Below, piece by piece: positions 1 to 7,680 of a DNA stretch of 64,000 nucleotides. The stretch covers positions 1-64,000 of the forward strand of contig DASZJG010000072.1 in assembly GCA_035948315.1 (NCBI GenBank). Reading direction: 5' to 3'. Made by a program: the position numbers and the translations under genes. The notes under the pieces are model-generated. The model did no database searches and was not told where the DNA came from. It saw only the letters and a list, made by a program, of their open reading frames with translations. Source of the DNA: CAJCJE01 sp035948315. GTDB taxonomy: Bacteria > Actinomycetota > Actinomycetes > Mycobacteriales > Pseudonocardiaceae. How positions within the stretch are numbered: the stretch's first letter is position 1; the number at the start of each line of letters is the position of its first letter.

Positions 1-347
1 ATGGCGGCGACGGTCGTCGGGGTCGCGGGGAGGTTGAGGGCGGCGGCGAGCAGTTCGGTGGGGAGGGTTCGGGCGACCGTGGGCATGAGGTCGACCGGGC
101 CGGTGCCGTGCTGGGCGAGGATGTCGGTGGTGCTGGCCTGAGCCGTCTTGCGCACCGTGGATGCGTCTATTGTGGACAGTTGGTCGATGGTCAGTGCGCG
201 GCGGCGGGTGTGGTCGGGGCCGGAGCTGAATCGAGCCACGGTCGCGCGCAGCCAGGCGATGCCGGTCGTTGCCGCCGGCGCTGGTGGGACGGTGAGGGTC
301 GAGTCGGTGAAGACTGCTCGGGCGGCGGCGTGCGTGGTGACCTGCAT
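1..347 (-). CDS. Probable cytochrome P450, N-terminal part (runs off left edge)
   Basis: About 115 residues are visible and the frame is still open at base 1, so the C-terminal part with the heme-binding cysteine lies outside the window. The translation has a P450-like N-terminal half: a TTHAAARAVFTD stretch like the substrate-binding region of bacterial P450s, then RFSSGPDHTRRRAL, which matches the helix C HxxxR motif (H46, R50). The ATG at 347 is preceded by TACCCT and 6 nt, the leaderless arrangement seen before many genes here. A P450 next to a polyprenyl synthase would fit terpenoid tailoring, which is inference. Without the cysteine loop the family assignment is moderate only. Confidence 0.5.
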   Translation of the reverse strand, partial: MQVTTHAAARAVFTDSTLTVPPAPAATTGIAWLRATVARFSSGPDHTRRRALTIDQLSTIDASTVRKTAQASTTDILAQHGTGPVDLMPTVARTLPTELLAAALNLPATPTTVAA

Positions 348-474
348 GGGCGCAGGGTAGGACGGGAATACTTCGGTGGCGGCCGAAGTGTGCGCGGGGC
401 AAGTGTGGTGCGGGCTGTGGTGGGCGGGTGAAGTGTGGGAGGCGGCCGCGAAGAGTGCGCGGAGCTGCGATGAG

Positions 475-616
475 CGGGGGGTTGGGATGAGCGGGGTTGG
501 AGTGGGCCGAGGTTGGGGTGGGCCGGGGTTGGGATGGGCCGGGGGTTGGGATGAGCGGGGGCCTGGGGGTGGCCGGGGTTGGATGGGACGGGGTAGGTGT
601 GGCGGCGATGGTGGGT
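475..616 (+). repeat. G-rich imperfect repeat tract
   Basis: The 273-bp gap between the P450 start and the polyprenyl synthase stop holds no convincing gene. About 140 bp of it is built from irregular repeats of GGGTTGGGATGAGCGGG and GGGCCGGGGTTGGGAT units with many G3-G5 runs on the plus strand. Such a tract could form G-quadruplexes or act as a pause or terminator for the leftward synthase transcript. Function is not shown. Confidence 0.5.
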
Positions 617-620
617 GGGG

Positions 621-1694
621 TTAGCGGTCGCGGCGGGTTATCAGGGCGGCGAGGGTGGTTAGTTCGGCGGTCGTTTTTTGGTTCTGGGTGGCGGCGCGGA
701 GTTGGCCAAGCGCTTGCGCCAGCAGGTCATCGGCCATGGCTTGGCTCCAGTCTCGGCCGCCTGCGAGGTCTACCAGTTCGGCTGCGCGGATGAGGTCTAT
801 TGCCGTGAGGGGCGCTTCCTGGTGGTAGAGGGCGGCCAGTGCCTCGCCTGCGGGTGTGTTGGAGGTGAGGGCGGCTACCACTGGGAGGGACTTCTTTCTG
901 CTGTCCAAATCGGAGTGTCGCGACTTGCCGGTGATCGCGGGGTCGCCCCAGATGCCGAGCAGGTCGTCGACGAACTGGAATGCGAGGCCGACCAGTTCGC
1001 CGAAGTCGCGCAGCAGGCTTACTTGTTGCTGGTCTGCACCGCCGAACAGGGCGCCGATGGCACAGGACGCGCCCAGCAGAGCGCCGGTTTTGCGTTCGGC
1101 CATGCTGAGGCATTCCGAGCGCGCGACGTCTGTGCGGCGTTCGAAGCTGAGGTCGGCTTGTTGGCCGTCGAGCAGGTCGATCACGGCGGCGCTGAGGATC
1201 CGCATGCCGTCCTGGGCGCTGGGATGACCGCTGCTGGCGATCACCTCGAACGCGAGGCTGAGCAGGGCGTCCCCGGCGAGGATGGCCGGGCCGGAGCCGT
1301 AGACGGTCCATGCGGTGGGGCGGTGTCGCCTGGTCAGGTCGCCGTCCATCACGTCGTCGTGCAGGAGCGAGAAGTTGTGGACCAGCTCCACTGCTACCGC
1401 TGCGTGGATGGCTGCGTGGATGGCTGTGTCGGCGGGGGTGGTCGCGGGTGCCACCGCTTCGGCGCACAGGAGAGTGAGGGTGGGGCGGATGGCTTTGCCG
1501 CTGTTGTTGGTGGTGGGCTCGTCGTGCTCGTTCCACCAGCCGAAGTGGTACCCGACGATACCGCGCATGGACGCGGGCAGGGTGTCGACGGCGGCGCGTA
1601 GTGCGGGTTGGCACAGGTCGCGCGAATCGGCGAGGATCTGGGCCGCTGTTCGGCTTTTGCTGATCACGTCGCTGACCGTTTCGGTGGTCGCCAT
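621..1694 (-). CDS. Polyprenyl diphosphate synthase (trans-isoprenyl transferase)
   Basis: A protein of 357 residues that would condense isopentenyl diphosphate with an allylic diphosphate to make a C15-C25 prenyl chain. The first aspartate-rich motif, DDVMDGD, is near residue 113 and the second, FQFVDDLLGIWGDP, near residue 240. Both are intact and would bind the Mg-diphosphate. A GKAIRPTLTLL segment precedes them. The ATG at 1694 is chosen over an in-frame start 51 nt upstream because GAGGGAGAG lies just before it. The segment SMRGIVGYHFGWW is, from memory, typical of the polyprenyl transferases named as family 2 encapsulin cargo, but the long disordered N-terminus of such cargo is missing. 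It could also be an ordinary geranylgeranyl diphosphate synthase for terpenoid or carotenoid synthesis. Confidence 0.88.
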   Translation of the reverse strand: MATTETVSDVISKSRTAAQILADSRDLCQPALRAAVDTLPASMRGIVGYHFGWWNEHDEPTTNNSGKAIRPTLTLLCAEAVAPATTPADTAIHAAIHAAVAVELVHNFSLLHDDVMDGDLTRRHRPTAWTVYGSGPAILAGDALLSLAFEVIASSGHPSAQDGMRILSAAVIDLLDGQQADLSFERRTDVARSECLSMAERKTGALLGASCAIGALFGGADQQQVSLLRDFGELVGLAFQFVDDLLGIWGDPAITGKSRHSDLDSRKKSLPVVAALTSNTPAGEALAALYHQEAPLTAIDLIRAAELVDLAGGRDWSQAMADDLLAQALGQLRAATQNQKTTAELTTLAALITRRDR

Positions 1695-2008
1695 CTGCGC
1701 GCTCTCCCTCAATTGCCCGATTGTCGAATTTCGGGCGGGTGACAATGGTATTCATACCGCCGTGACACGCGTTGATTCTTATTGTTGGGCAGGGGGAAGT
1801 TAGCATTCGCGGGCGGGTGTGGAACAGTCACCCGAACGTGGGCACTGATTCGTTTTCTCGTTGCGGAGCAGGTGTTTCCGGTGGCGCCTTGCTCTTTTTC
1901 ACCCTTTGTGGGGAGCGGGTTGGGCTGGGTGAGTGTGGCTGTTCCTGGGCATCACCGGTCCTTGGTGATTTGTTACTCCGAACGGACACGGGCTGGGCTG
2001 AACGAGTG
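1695..2008. other. Intergenic gap with a small imperfect palindrome
   Basis: This 314-bp stretch lies between two leftward genes. It contains GGTATTCATACC (1747-1758), a 5-bp inverted repeat about 55 bp upstream of the synthase start and so in a plausible operator position. No RNA gene, terminator or additional coding region could be supported. Confidence 0.4.
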
Positions 2009-2476
2009 TTACTGGGCGAGCAGCTTTTTGTTGCGTTCGCGGATGTTCTCGGGAAGGTGGTCGGCGATGTCGGCGACGGTGGTGGTGCGCAGTGACGAAC
2101 GCCAGGCATTGTCGGCCTTGTTCATGGCGACGTTGATCAGGCACAGGTCGTGGCAGTCTTCTGGCTCCCAAGCTCCTGAGCCCTGCCGGCGAATCTCCTG
2201 GCAGATGAAAGGACGCGCGCTGCCTTCGATGGCCTCGACGATGTCGAGCAGGGTGATGTCGGTCGCCGGGCGGGCCAGTTGGTAGCCCCCTCGGGGGCCG
2301 GGGGTGGCACGCAGGATGCCGGCCTTGGTCGCGGCCTGGAGGTGCTTGGCCAGGTATGCCTCGGGCAGGCCGTAGTGGCCGGCGAGCTGTTCGCGGCGGA
2401 CGGTGACGCCGCCGGGCATGAGCGCGAGCAGCGTGACGCAGTGCAGCGTCCACTCGACGCCCTGGGACAGCTTCAT
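2009..2476 (-). CDS. Rrf2 family transcriptional regulator
   Basis: A 155-residue Rrf2 protein with an N-terminal winged helix (EQLAGHYGLPEAYLAKHLQA, then GILRATPGPRGGYQLARP). The Rrf2 signature RGGYQLARP is clear. Three cysteines (C92, C108, C112) sit in FICQEI and EDCHDLC, the position where NsrR, IscR and RsrR members bind an Fe-S cluster, so a redox or nitric-oxide sensing role is possible (inference). It is transcribed divergently from the MFS exporter at 2557, and a perfect inverted repeat between the genes (2496-2510) is the likely operator for both. The start is the ATG at 2476. Confidence 0.9.
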   Translation of the reverse strand: MKLSQGVEWTLHCVTLLALMPGGVTVRREQLAGHYGLPEAYLAKHLQAATKAGILRATPGPRGGYQLARPATDITLLDIVEAIEGSARPFICQEIRRQGSGAWEPEDCHDLCLINVAMNKADNAWRSSLRTTTVADIADHLPENIRERNKKLLAQ

Positions 2477-2495
2477 GGCGGAAGTGTAGACATCT

Positions 2496-2510
2496 GATAT
2501 CCCGGATATC
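2496..2510. promoter_or_regulatory. Probable Rrf2 operator
   Basis: GATATCCCGGATATC is a perfect 7-bp inverted repeat around a single central base. It sits 20 bp upstream of the rrf2-type start and 47 bp upstream of the MFS start. An overlapping second repeat, GGATA-5-TATCC (2504-2518), extends it. Position and symmetry suggest joint autoregulation and control of the exporter. Binding is inferred. Confidence 0.6.
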
Positions 2511-2556
2511 TAGTATCCGAGATGTTCTGGATCGAGTCGGGGAGGTGGGGGCTGGG

Positions 2557-3981
2557 ATGGGTTTGTCGGTTGAGAACGGTGTGGGGCGGCGGGTGCCCGC
2601 GCGGCAGGGGACCATGCTGACGGTGCTGCTCAGCGCGATGTTCATGGCCCAGTTCGATTTCTTCGTGGTGAATGTCGCGGCGCCGACGCTGGCGGAACGG
2701 TTGCATGCCGGGCCTGCCGCGTTGGAGTTGATCGTGGGCGGGTACGCCTTCGCCTATGCGAGCGGGATGATCACCGGGGGACGGCTTGGTGACCTGTTCG
2801 GGTATCGGCGGCTGTTCATGGTGGGGATGGTCGGGTTCGCGGTTGCTTCCCTGCTGTGCGGGGTGGTGGGGAATCCGACGGAGTTGATCGTCGCGCGGCT
2901 GGTGCAGGGGTTTGCGGCGGCGTTGATGGTGCCGCAGGTGCTGGCCGTCATCACGGCCGTGGTGCCGGTGACCGACCGGGCGCGGGCGTTGGGGTGGTTC
3001 GGGGCCGCGACGGGGCTGGGGTCGATCGCGGGGCAGGTGTTGGGTGGGGTGTTGCTCAACGCGAACGTGTTCGGGCTCGGGTGGCGGGTGATCTTCCTGG
3101 TCAATGTGCCGGTTGGGATTGTTGCTTCGGCCTTGGCCGCGCGGTTTCTGCCGGCGGTGCGGTCGGGGCGCCGGGCCCGGTTGGATTTGGTGGGGGCGGC
3201 GGGGGTCGCGGTCAGCCTTGCCCTGGTGTTGGTGCCGTTGACCTTGGGGCGGGGGGCTGGGTGGCCTGCTTGGACGTGGGTTTGTCTTGGGCTGGCCTTG
3301 CCGGGGTTGGGGCTGACGGGGTGGTGGCTGCGGACCTTGCGGGCTCGCGGTGGGCAGCCGGTGCTTGATCCGAGCTTGTTGCGGGTGCGGTCCTATCTGG
3401 CGGGGCTCGGGTCGAACGTGGCGTTCATGATCTATTTCGGCAGTTTCATGTTCACGTTGACGCTGTTGTTGCAGGGCGGGCTTGGTCTTTCCGCCCTGGG
3501 TGCCGGGGTCGCGTTCTTGCCCATGGGGGTGCTGTACACGGGCACGGCGTTGGTGGGGGCACGGTTGGTTGCCCGGTTCGGGATTCGGGTGGTGGTGATG
3601 GGCGGGGCCATTTCCGCCGTGGGGCTGGGGGTGCTGGCCATCACCATGGGGAGTGGGGTGAGCCTGGGGTGGGTTGTTGTCGGGCTGGCGCTTGTTGGTG
3701 CTGGGAACGGGCTTGTGCTGCCTCGGTTGATCGGGGCGGCCCTGGCGCGGATCGAACCGGAACAGGCCGGGATCGGGGCGGCCATGCTCACCACCGCGCA
3801 ACAGTTCGCGAGCGCGACGGGCGTGGCGTTGATCGGTGGGGTGTTCTTCGCGGTCCTCGGACCACTCGCTCGACCAGGTGACTATCCGGGGGCGATGCGG
3901 GTCTCCGCGTTGATCGACATTGGACTACTCGCGGTGGTCCTGTGCGCGCTCGGTTACCACCATCGAGCGAATCAGCGTTGA
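2557..3981 (+). CDS. MFS transporter, DHA2-type drug exporter
   Basis: A multi-spanning integral membrane protein of 474 residues. Early motif DFFVVNVAAPTL matches motif D1 of drug:H+ antiporters, and GGRLGDLFGYRRLF matches the motif A loop of the major facilitator superfamily. Long hydrophobic stretches continue to the C-terminus, consistent with 12-14 helices. The ATG at 2557 is preferred, although a GTG at 2545 is in frame, because GGAGG at 2541-2545 is correctly placed only for the ATG. It is divergent from the Rrf2 regulator and likely repressed by it. The substrate cannot be read from sequence, but export of a toxic or redox-active compound is the usual role. Confidence 0.88.
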   Translation: MGLSVENGVGRRVPARQGTMLTVLLSAMFMAQFDFFVVNVAAPTLAERLHAGPAALELIVGGYAFAYASGMITGGRLGDLFGYRRLFMVGMVGFAVASLLCGVVGNPTELIVARLVQGFAAALMVPQVLAVITAVVPVTDRARALGWFGAATGLGSIAGQVLGGVLLNANVFGLGWRVIFLVNVPVGIVASALAARFLPAVRSGRRARLDLVGAAGVAVSLALVLVPLTLGRGAGWPAWTWVCLGLALPGLGLTGWWLRTLRARGGQPVLDPSLLRVRSYLAGLGSNVAFMIYFGSFMFTLTLLLQGGLGLSALGAGVAFLPMGVLYTGTALVGARLVARFGIRVVVMGGAISAVGLGVLAITMGSGVSLGWVVVGLALVGAGNGLVLPRLIGAALARIEPEQAGIGAAMLTTAQQFASATGVALIGGVFFAVLGPLARPGDYPGAMRVSALIDIGLLAVVLCALGYHHRANQR

Positions 3982-4013
3982 ATGTTCGTTGCGCGGACGC
4001 CGGGCGTTTGCTG

Positions 4014-4778
4014 TCAGTTCGACAGCGAGAAAGTGACGCCGGCTGCCTTCGGGACCTCGCGGGAAATGTTGCGCTCGGTTACCGGCAGCGCGCCGTCCAA
4101 AGCGGCCAGTACGGCCTCGGTGGCGATCGGCCGGACCTCGTCGACGGACACGTCACGGCCGAGTTCCTCGGTGAACGATGTCGTGCCGACGCCGCGAATT
4201 CCGCAGGCCACGCCGTTGTTGAAGGCGGCGAGATCGCAGTCACAGTTCATCGAGAAACCGTGCAGCGTGACGCCGCGCTGTACGCGCAGGCCGATCGCGG
4301 CGATCTTGCGCTCCGGCTTGGTGTCGGTCGGGGCCAGCCACACTCCGCTGCGACCGTCGACCCGGCCGGCCGGGACGCCGAAATGGTCACAGACCGAGAT
4401 GAGCGCCTGCTCCAGCCTGCGCACGTAGTGCACGACGTCGATCGGCTCGGCCAGTTCGATGATCGGGTAGCCGACCAGTTGACCGGGACCGTGCCAGGTG
4501 AGCTTGCCGCCTCTGTCCACATCGATCACCGGGATGTCGCCGTCCGGGCGTTCGTCGGGGGCGGTGCGCTTGCCGGCCGTGTAGACCGGATTGTGTTCCA
4601 GCAGCAGGAGAACGTCACCGCCGCGACCTTCCGCGCGGGTCAGCGCGAGATCCCGTTGCAGGTCCCAGGTGGGGGCGTAGTCAACGGTGCCGAGCAGCCG
4701 GACGTCCACCGGATCGGTGCTGGTCCGGCAGGACGCCGCCGCGTTCGCCGCCGAGAAAATCGACGCGGTGTCAGTCAC
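4014..4778 (-). CDS. lipB: Lipoyl(octanoyl) transferase LipB
   Basis: Transfers the octanoyl group from acyl carrier protein to lipoyl domains, the first step of lipoate assembly. The 254-residue protein has the RGGKLTWHGPGQ motif at residues 89-100, the catalytic lysine in RKIAAIG (K158) and the acyl-accepting cysteine in ACGIRG (C192). The start is GTG at 4778. It is the last gene of a leftward run E3-E2-TIGR01777-lipB, so the enzyme is encoded beside its likely substrate, the E2 protein with two lipoyl domains. lipA, which follows lipB in mycobacteria, is not present; the neighbour is the convergent MFS gene. Confidence 0.95.
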   Translation of the reverse strand: MTDTASIFSAANAAASCRTSTDPVDVRLLGTVDYAPTWDLQRDLALTRAEGRGGDVLLLLEHNPVYTAGKRTAPDERPDGDIPVIDVDRGGKLTWHGPGQLVGYPIIELAEPIDVVHYVRRLEQALISVCDHFGVPAGRVDGRSGVWLAPTDTKPERKIAAIGLRVQRGVTLHGFSMNCDCDLAAFNNGVACGIRGVGTTSFTEELGRDVSVDEVRPIATEAVLAALDGALPVTERNISREVPKAAGVTFSLSN

Positions 4779-4801
4779 GCCTTTGACGATACGCCGTCAC
4801 C

Positions 4802-5698
4802 TCAACGTATTGCAGCCAGTGCCGCTCGCAGGGTGCCGTGGCGAAACGTGAATCCGGCGCCTTCCAATACGCGCGGTAGCGCGCGTTGCCCCGCAAGCAT
4901 GGCTTCCTTGGCGAGTTCCGCGCCGAACACCAGACTCAGCGCGAAGCCCGGAATCACCCACGGGGCTGGTCTTCCGAGTGAATCCGCGAACTCCTTGGTG
5001 AACTCGGCATTGGTCGCCGGAATCGGGCCGGTGAGGTTGACCGGGCCGGCGACGCTGTCGTGTTCGAGACAGAACCGGATCGCGGCGACCTCGTCGGCCA
5101 TCGAGATCCACGGCCAGTACTGGGTGCCGGCGCCGATCCGGCCGCCGAGCAGCAGTGCGAACAGCGGGCGCAGCGGGCCGAGCAGGCCGCCGCCCTGGCT
5201 GAGCACGATGCCGGTGCGCAGCCGGACCACCCGTGCGCCCGCCTCGGCGGCGGGTTCGGTGGCCGCCTCCCATTCGCGGCAGAGCATGCCGAGGAACCCG
5301 GCACCGTTCGGGGAGGACTCGGTGAGCACGGTCTCGCCGCCGTCGCCGTAGTAGCCGACCGCGGACGCGTTGAGCAGGGTGGGGATGCGGTGTTCGGCGA
5401 CGGCCGTGGCGAGCACGTCGGTGGGGACGCTCCTGCTGTCGCGCAGCACCTGCTTGCGGGCCTCGGTCCAGCGCCGGTCGGCCACGCCGACCCCGCAGAG
5501 GTTGACCACCGCGTCGACGCCGGTCAGCGCGTCGTCGGCGATGGTGCCGGCGGGCGGGTTCCACTGGCGTTCGTCCGCGGCCGCCGGGGATCTGCGGACC
5601 AGGCGTAAGACCTCGTGTCCTGCGCCGCGCAACTCGCTCACCAACGACGAACCGATGAGCCCGGACGAACCCGCGATGATGACCCGCACGCATGTCAT
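4802..5698 (-). CDS. TIGR01777 family NAD-dependent epimerase-like protein
   Basis: A 298-residue short-chain dehydrogenase of the YfcH/SulA-like group. The nucleotide-binding motif GSSGLIGSSL lies right after the first strand (residues 9-18), and a SAVGYYGDGGE segment carries the typical YxxxD-type region. The C-terminal domain (PWVIPGFALSLVFG to FTFRHGTLRAALA) is the DUF1731-type end of this family. The biochemical role is unknown. It lies 23 bp upstream of lipB in the same direction, matching the mycobacterial order. The ATG at 5698 is used, and a GTG 9 nt downstream is an alternative start. Confidence 0.88.
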   Translation of the reverse strand: MTCVRVIIAGSSGLIGSSLVSELRGAGHEVLRLVRRSPAAADERQWNPPAGTIADDALTGVDAVVNLCGVGVADRRWTEARKQVLRDSRSVPTDVLATAVAEHRIPTLLNASAVGYYGDGGETVLTESSPNGAGFLGMLCREWEAATEPAAEAGARVVRLRTGIVLSQGGGLLGPLRPLFALLLGGRIGAGTQYWPWISMADEVAAIRFCLEHDSVAGPVNLTGPIPATNAEFTKEFADSLGRPAPWVIPGFALSLVFGAELAKEAMLAGQRALPRVLEGAGFTFRHGTLRAALAAIR

Positions 5699-5753
5699 CG
5701 TCGCGGACGTGGGCGTGCGGCGCGACCTGGCTGCTGGTGATCTTTCTCAAACG

Positions 5754-5797
5754 CGAACCGCCCCCGGCCGGAGAAACCCCGAGCCGGGGGCGGTTCG
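5754..5797 (-). terminator. Hairpin terminator downstream of the E2 gene
   Basis: Two perfectly complementary 15-nt arms (5754-5768 and 5783-5797) flank a 14-nt loop, 13 bp beyond the E2 stop codon. On the minus strand the stem is followed by a short T-rich stretch. It would end or attenuate the E3-E2 transcript before the TIGR01777 gene. Confidence 0.75.
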
Positions 5798-5810
5798 TGC
5801 GAGAAGTGAC

Positions 5811-7628
5811 CTACAGGCCGAGGTCGGCCTCGAAGGCGCCTTCCTGGAGGCGGTTCTTGATGGTGGTCAGGAACCGGCCCGCGTCGGCGCCGTCGACCAG
5901 CCGGTGGTCGTAGGTCAGCGCCAGGTAGACCATGGACCGGATGGCGATGGTGTCGCCACCGTCGTCGTCGGTCACCACGATCGGCCGCTTCACCACGACA
6001 CCGACACCCAGGATGCCGACCTGCGGCTGCTGGATGATCGGGGTGTCGAACAGGGCGCCGTTGCTGCCCAGGTTGGTGATCGAGAACGTGCCGCCGGAGA
6101 GCTCCTCGGGCGTCACGTGGCTGGACCGGGTCCGGGCCGCGAGGTCGGCGATCTTGTGCGCGAGACCGGCCAGGTTCAGGTCGCCCGCGTTGTGCACCAC
6201 CGCGTTGAGCAGGCCGCGCTCGGTGTCCACCGCGATGCCCAGGTGCTCGGCGCCGTGGTAGGTCACCTCCTTGGCTTCCTCGTTGATGGACGCGTTGAGC
6301 TTCGGGTGCTGCTTGAGCGCCTCGACGGTGGCCTTGGCGAAGAACGGCAGGAAGGTGAGGTTGACGCCCTCCCGCGCGGCGAACGCCGCCTTGGCCCGCT
6401 GACGCAGCTTGGCGATCTTGGTGACGTCCACCTCGACGACCTGGGTGAGCTGCGCGGAGCCCTGCAGCGACTCCCTGGTGCGCTGCGCGACGATCTGGCG
6501 CAGCCTGCTCAGCTTCTCGGTGGTGCCGCGCTGGCTGGGCGACACGGTCGAGGCCGGGGCGGCCGCGCGCGGGGCGCTGGGGGCCGCGGCCGGTGCCGGT
6601 GTGGCCGCGCGGGCCTGGGCAGCGGCTTCGCGGGCCTTGTTGGCCTCGACCGCGGCGAGCACGTCCTGTTTGCGGATGCGGCCGCCGACGCCGGAGCCCT
6701 GCACGCCGGTCAGGTCGATGCTGTTCTCGGTGGCGAGCTTGCGGACCAGCGGGGTCACGTACGGCGCGCCGACGTCCTCGCTCGGTCCGGTCGCGTCGAC
6801 CGGTTCGGTGACCGGGCCGGTCGTGGCTGCCGGGGCCGGCCAGGACTGCGGCGCGGGAGCCGGCGCGACCGGTGCCGGCGCTGGTGCGGCCGCCACTGGA
6901 GCTGGGGCCGGAGCCGGGGCGGGCGTGGGTGCCGGAGCCGCGGGGGCCGGGGCGGGCGCCGGGGCCGGTGCTGCGGCGGGGGCACCGCCGGAGACGCCGA
7001 CGACGGCGAGCTGGCCGCCGACCTCGACGGTCGCGTCCTCGCCCGCGGTGATCTCCAGCAGGGTGCCGGCGACCGGGGACGGGATCTCGGTGTCCACCTT
7101 GTCGGTCGACACCTCCAGCAGGGCCTCGTCCACCGCCACCGTGTCGCCGACCTGCTTGAGCCAGCGGGTCACGGTGCCTTCGGTGACGCTCTCGCCGAGC
7201 GCCGGCATGGTCACCGGGGTGCCGGTGGCCGGAGCGGCGGCCGGAGCGGGTGCAGGGGCAGCGGCTGCGGGGGCCTGGCCGTTCTGCTGGACCGGCTCGG
7301 GCTCTGGAGCGCTCTCCTGCACGGGCGCGGTCTCCTGCACGGGCGCGGTCTCCTGCGCGGGTGCGGGAGCCGCCGGAGCGGCGGCGCCGGCGCGGTCGGC
7401 GATGATCGCCAGCTCGGCGCCGACCTGGACGGTCTCGTCCTCGCGGACCACGATCTTCTGGAGCGTGCCGGCCGCTGGGGACGGGATCTCCGTGTCCACC
7501 TTGTCGGTGGACACCTCAAGTAGTGGCTCGTCGACCTCGACCGACTCGCCTTCCTGCTTCAACCACCGGGTGACCGTGCCCTCGGTGACGCTTTCCCCGA
7601 GAGCTGGCATCTGGACGGAGAAGGCCAT
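5811..7628 (-). CDS. sucB: 2-oxoacid dehydrogenase E2, dihydrolipoamide acyltransferase (SucB/DlaT, actinobacterial)
   Basis: The acyltransferase core of the pyruvate or 2-oxoglutarate dehydrogenase complex, 605 residues. Two lipoyl domains carry DKVDTEIPSP, with modified lysines at K43 and K177. They are joined by Ala/Pro-rich linkers (about 80-138 and 215-285). A peripheral subunit-binding domain follows (TPLVRKLATENSIDLTGVQG, about 292-330), then the catalytic domain from about 370 with the active-site motif YDHRLVDGADAG near the C-terminus. In mycobacteria the equivalent protein serves the pyruvate complex, and databases label this actinobacterial form SucB, so the substrate is not settled. 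A GGAGTC ribosome site precedes the ATG. The E3 gene lies 52 bp upstream and lipB is downstream, giving a compact lipoate-dependent cluster. Confidence 0.95.
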   Translation of the reverse strand: MAFSVQMPALGESVTEGTVTRWLKQEGESVEVDEPLLEVSTDKVDTEIPSPAAGTLQKIVVREDETVQVGAELAIIADRAGAAAPAAPAPAQETAPVQETAPVQESAPEPEPVQQNGQAPAAAAPAPAPAAAPATGTPVTMPALGESVTEGTVTRWLKQVGDTVAVDEALLEVSTDKVDTEIPSPVAGTLLEITAGEDATVEVGGQLAVVGVSGGAPAAAPAPAPAPAPAAPAPTPAPAPAPAPVAAAPAPAPVAPAPAPQSWPAPAATTGPVTEPVDATGPSEDVGAPYVTPLVRKLATENSIDLTGVQGSGVGGRIRKQDVLAAVEANKAREAAAQARAATPAPAAAPSAPRAAAPASTVSPSQRGTTEKLSRLRQIVAQRTRESLQGSAQLTQVVEVDVTKIAKLRQRAKAAFAAREGVNLTFLPFFAKATVEALKQHPKLNASINEEAKEVTYHGAEHLGIAVDTERGLLNAVVHNAGDLNLAGLAHKIADLAARTRSSHVTPEELSGGTFSITNLGSNGALFDTPIIQQPQVGILGVGVVVKRPIVVTDDDGGDTIAIRSMVYLALTYDHRLVDGADAGRFLTTIKNRLQEGAFEADLGL

Positions 7629-7680
7629 GTTCAGCTGACTCCTCGTGCTCGTGCCTGTTGGCTGATGACTGTCCTCGACT

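Noticed and set aside
678..1601. Long plus-strand frame opposite the polyprenyl synthase
   Set aside because: It is the complementary-strand shadow of a gene with clear motifs; composition is an artefact of high GC third positions.
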